Positions 6,247 to 8,693 of a DNA stretch of 8,693 nucleotides are shown one piece after another (within the stretch, counting starts at the first letter, position 1; the number at the start of each line of letters is the position of its first letter). A model generated the notes under the pieces. It searched no databases and was not told where the DNA came from. It saw only the letters and a program-made list of their open reading frames with translations. The translations under genes were made by a program, and so were the position numbers. The DNA comes from JBEKDJ01 sp050014415 (GTDB lineage: Bacteria > Desulfobacterota > BSN033 > UBA1163): contig JBEKDJ010000191.1 in the NCBI GenBank assembly GCA_050014415.1, positions 1 through 8,693 on the forward strand, given 5' to 3'.

Positions 6247-8328
6247 ATGGCCAATAACCCAGAATTCCACAAGCTACTCGAACCTTACCACATAGGGAAG
6301 GTAAAAACACGTAACCGGATCATTAAGACAGCTTCAGGTACAAATCTCTGGAATACAGGAGACCATCGGGTCAGCAAAAAGGGAAAGGCCTTTTACGAGG
6401 CTTTGGCCAGAGGTGGTGTCGGCCTTATCATGGTGGAGTCTCCGATCGTAGAATATCCGTTCGATGAACCGGGGGACCAACGTTTGCGTATTGACGACGA
6501 CAAATATATTCAAGATATCAGTGAAATAGCTGAGGTTATCCATAAACATGGCTGCCCTGCATTTGTGCAACTCTATCATCGTGGACCCTGGCTTCAACCG
6601 TATGCGCTTCATCGTCCCCACATAGCGGCCTCACCGGTGAGGGCGCCAGTATCAGAATTCGATTTACATGGTGAAGCAGCCCCTAAGGAATTGACCATTG
6701 CCGAGATTGGTGAACTTAGGGACATATTCGTCTCAACAGCTTACCGTCTCAAGAAGGCTGGATTTGACGGCATTGAGCTTAATGCCGGCTGTGACCACCT
6801 TTTTGCTACGTTTTTGTCTCGTTACTGGAATAAACGCCAGGATGACTACGGTTGTGCGAGCATGGAAAACAGAAGCCGTTTTCTAGTCCAAATCATTCAG
6901 GAAATCAAGAAAAGCTTAGGAGGAGACTTCCCTATCAGTGTCCTGATGAATGCTTTGGAAGCTGGAATGGGAGACGAAGGCATGACGTATGATGAAAGTC
7001 AAGCATTAGCCCAAGTCCTGCAGGAAGCGGGTGTGGATGCTCTCCATGTCAGGTCCCATTGGCTCGGAAATCATGTCGGATCCTACAACCAGGAGAATCT
7101 TTTCTATCCGGAGCCCCCACTCCCGTTGAAAGCTTTCTCAAAGGGACTGGATTGGAGCCGTAGAGGTAAGGAAGTGAATGTTCCTGCAGCTGCAGTCATC
7201 AAGAAAGTGGTCTCGATACCCATCATTACTGTCAGCGGAATAGAGCCCAAACGAGGCGAGAAGATCCTGCAGGAGGGTAAGGCTGACTTCATTGGTATCT
7301 GCAGGCCGCTGTTCGCTGATCCCGACCTTCCCAATAAGCTTGCGTCACAAAGGTTCGATGACATAGCACCATGCACTTATTGCGGCACATGTCAAAAGAT
7401 GAATGCCCAGCCCAAACAGTGCCGGGTAAATGCTGCCCTGGGAACAGAGCAATATGAAATCAAGAAAGCGGAGAAGGTGAAAAGGGTAGTCGTCGTTGGT
7501 GGTGGCCCTGCAGGGATGGAGGCTGCAAGAGTAGCGGCAGTAAGGGGACATCATGTGTTGCTTTGTGAGAAGGCACATAGATTAGGGGGGGCATTACCTA
7601 TCGCAGCGTTTGTCAAGGGAGTTGAAATTGAAAACTTGCCAGCACTTACTCATTATCTTGAAAACCAAATGATTCAATTGGGCGTGGAGATAAGAACTGG
7701 AAAAGAGTTCAATCTGTCATTGATCGATGAAGTTAGACCGGATGTTGTCATTCTTGCCACGGGAGGTATTCCCTCACTTCCAAAGATACCAGGAATTGAT
7801 GGACGCAATGTGATCAGAAGTTCTGATCTTTATAAGAAATTGAAGATCTTTCTGAGATTTCTCGGACCTGGCATCCTTAGGTGGTTGACAAAATTCTGGA
7901 TGCCTGTAGGGGAAAAGGTGGTTATCATTGGCGGCCAAGTAGCAGCCTGCCAATTAGCCGAATTTATGGTCAAACGAGGCAGACAAGTTACAATTGCGGA
8001 TGCAGATCAGACCTTGGGGGAAGGATTGATCCCTGAGAGAAAGAACAGGCTATTTTCATGGTTCCGGAAAAAGAGTGTGACCATGATGAGCGGAGTGAAG
8101 TATGAGGAGATAACAAATGAAGGATTAATTGTGACTACAAAAGAAGGCAAGAGGCTAACCCTTCAAGCGGATACCATCATACCGGCAATGCCATTAATGC
8201 CAAATACCGATTTACTTAGAAGCCTCACAGCAAAAGTCTCCGAAGTTTATCTTATTGGCGATTGTAGGGAGCCCCGAATGATACCTGAGGCAATTGCCGA
8301 TGGTTGGAAGATTGCAAATACAATATAA
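6247..8328 (+). CDS. OYE-family FMN/4Fe-4S/FAD oxidoreductase (2,4-dienoyl-CoA reductase/enoate reductase-like)
   Basis: A 693-residue three-part enzyme. Residues 1 to about 360 form an FMN TIM barrel of the Old Yellow Enzyme family (HIGKVKTRNRII, FVQLYHRGPW, FDGIEL, NKRQDDYG, ENRSRF, GICRPLFADPDLP). Cys376, Cys379, Cys382 and Cys392 form a 4Fe-4S site. From about 410 an FAD/NAD(P)-binding region follows, with GGGPAG at 418-423 and LIGDCREPR near the C-terminus. This is the layout of FadH, enoate reductases and BaiCD/BaiH, which reduce C=C bonds in enoyl-CoA, enoate or steroid substrates. The active-site segment usually reading HGAHGYL is NAGCDHL here (179-185). The cluster spacing CX2CX2CX9C is shorter than FadH's CX2CX3CX11C. 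The second nucleotide motif is GGQVAAC (562-568) instead of GGGxxG. GAGGAG lies 7 bases before the ATG. It is probably cytoplasmic and co-transcribed with the DUF169 gene; the substrate is unknown. Confidence 0.93.
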   Translation: MANNPEFHKLLEPYHIGKVKTRNRIIKTASGTNLWNTGDHRVSKKGKAFYEALARGGVGLIMVESPIVEYPFDEPGDQRLRIDDDKYIQDISEIAEVIHKHGCPAFVQLYHRGPWLQPYALHRPHIAASPVRAPVSEFDLHGEAAPKELTIAEIGELRDIFVSTAYRLKKAGFDGIELNAGCDHLFATFLSRYWNKRQDDYGCASMENRSRFLVQIIQEIKKSLGGDFPISVLMNALEAGMGDEGMTYDESQALAQVLQEAGVDALHVRSHWLGNHVGSYNQENLFYPEPPLPLKAFSKGLDWSRRGKEVNVPAAAVIKKVVSIPIITVSGIEPKRGEKILQEGKADFIGICRPLFADPDLPNKLASQRFDDIAPCTYCGTCQKMNAQPKQCRVNAALGTEQYEIKKAEKVKRVVVVGGGPAGMEAARVAAVRGHHVLLCEKAHRLGGALPIAAFVKGVEIENLPALTHYLENQMIQLGVEIRTGKEFNLSLIDEVRPDVVILATGGIPSLPKIPGIDGRNVIRSSDLYKKLKIFLRFLGPGILRWLTKFWMPVGEKVVIIGGQVAACQLAEFMVKRGRQVTIADADQTLGEGLIPERKNRLFSWFRKKSVTMMSGVKYEEITNEGLIVTTKEGKRLTLQADTIIPAMPLMPNTDLLRSLTAKVSEVYLIGDCREPRMIPEAIADGWKIANTI

Positions 8329-8344
8329 ATAAAAGGAGGTTAGC

Positions 8345-8693
8345 ATGACATCTAATGATTGGGATTTACAGGGGTGGATAGAGGTGTTTAAGAAACTTAA
8401 GGTCGAGGTGCTGCCGGTTGGAGTTAGATTCTCGATAAACCCGCTGGATGGGGTCAAGAAACTGGATGATAATATGCGTCTTTGTGAAATGCTCAAAAAG
8501 GCTCAGGGAGGGGAAGCTTTCTACGCTGGCCCCGAGAATCATACGTGTACCGGAGGACTTTACATCATGGGGAAAGACCTACCGTATGTTTACACAACAG
8601 GAGAATACGTAGCAGGATTGCAGGTATTCAACAGTGCCAGGGCAGGCAGACGGCTATATGATTATATTCCAAGACTCGATGCAGAAAGAAATA
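8345..8693 (+). CDS. DUF169 family protein, 3' end outside window
   Basis: The first 116 codons of a protein that continues past the window edge. The translation has the pattern of DUF169 (COG2043): an N-terminal helix (MTSNDWDLQGWIEVFKKL), the strand VEVLPVGVRFS, RLCEMLKKAQGGEAFYAGPE followed by NHTCTGG, then GEYVAGLQVFNS and RRLYDYIPRL. Two family cysteines are present, one in RLCEML and one in NHTCTGG. The biochemical role of the family is unknown; it is frequent in anaerobic archaea and bacteria. AAAGGAGGT ends 4 bases before the ATG, and the gap to the OYE-like gene is only 16 bases, so the two are almost certainly one transcript. The family assignment is by remembered motif pattern. Confidence 0.82.
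   Translation, partial: MTSNDWDLQGWIEVFKKLKVEVLPVGVRFSINPLDGVKKLDDNMRLCEMLKKAQGGEAFYAGPENHTCTGGLYIMGKDLPYVYTTGEYVAGLQVFNSARAGRRLYDYIPRLDAERN

Noticed and set aside
6065..6295. 76-codon frame overlapping the start of the OYE-like gene
   Set aside because: It has no family resemblance and a poor start context, and it overlaps a well-supported gene start at 6247.
1..8693. tRNA, rRNA, CRISPR array, transposase or phage genes
   Set aside because: On reading both strands, no cloverleaf, spaced repeat array, transposase motif or phage protein was recognised.

Overview
The window looks like chromosomal DNA from a strictly anaerobic, syntrophic or sulfate-reducer-like bacterium, most likely of the Desulfobacterota (former Deltaproteobacteria). 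This is inferred from gene content: a tungsten-type aldehyde:ferredoxin oxidoreductase (AOR), a 4Fe-4S Old Yellow Enzyme/2,4-dienoyl-CoA-reductase-type flavoprotein, a fumarate-reductase-like FAD enzyme, a TRAP substrate-binding protein and a DUF169 protein. A dispersed palindromic repeat of a kind I associate with that group supports it. The window cannot prove the taxonomy.

All recognisable genes lie on the + strand. Left block: the 3' part of a short-chain dehydrogenase (to 704), a 120-base gap, an FAD-binding oxidoreductase (825-2273), a small cupin (2309-2713) and a full-length AOR (2757-4640). The last three are separated by only 35-43 bases, each has a Shine-Dalgarno sequence, and they are probably co-transcribed.

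Middle: a 320-base gene-free stretch (4641-4960). It starts two bases after the AOR stop with a 146-base imperfect palindrome that looks like a REP/MITE element with a second small repeat nested inside. A promoter-like region with a 13-base direct repeat follows. Next is a TRAP-type periplasmic solute-binding protein gene (4961-6011) split by a single-base frameshift at about 5360-5366. Removing one A restores a normal 349-residue protein. No dctQ/dctM membrane subunits accompany it, and the arginine usual in the binding site is not where expected.

Right block: a 235-base gap with one strong hairpin, a 693-residue OYE-family FMN/4Fe-4S/FAD enzyme with an unusual active-site segment (6247-8328), and 16 bases later the start of a DUF169 gene that runs off the window.

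Taken together this looks like a catabolic or redox island for an imported organic substrate, probably cyclic or unsaturated. The SDR would interconvert alcohol and ketone, the two flavoproteins would add or remove C=C hydrogens, and the AOR would couple aldehyde/acid chemistry to ferredoxin. The substrate cannot be read from the sequence. The best candidates for something new are the divergent OYE-like enzyme, the AOR with its adjacent cupin, and the whole gene combination.
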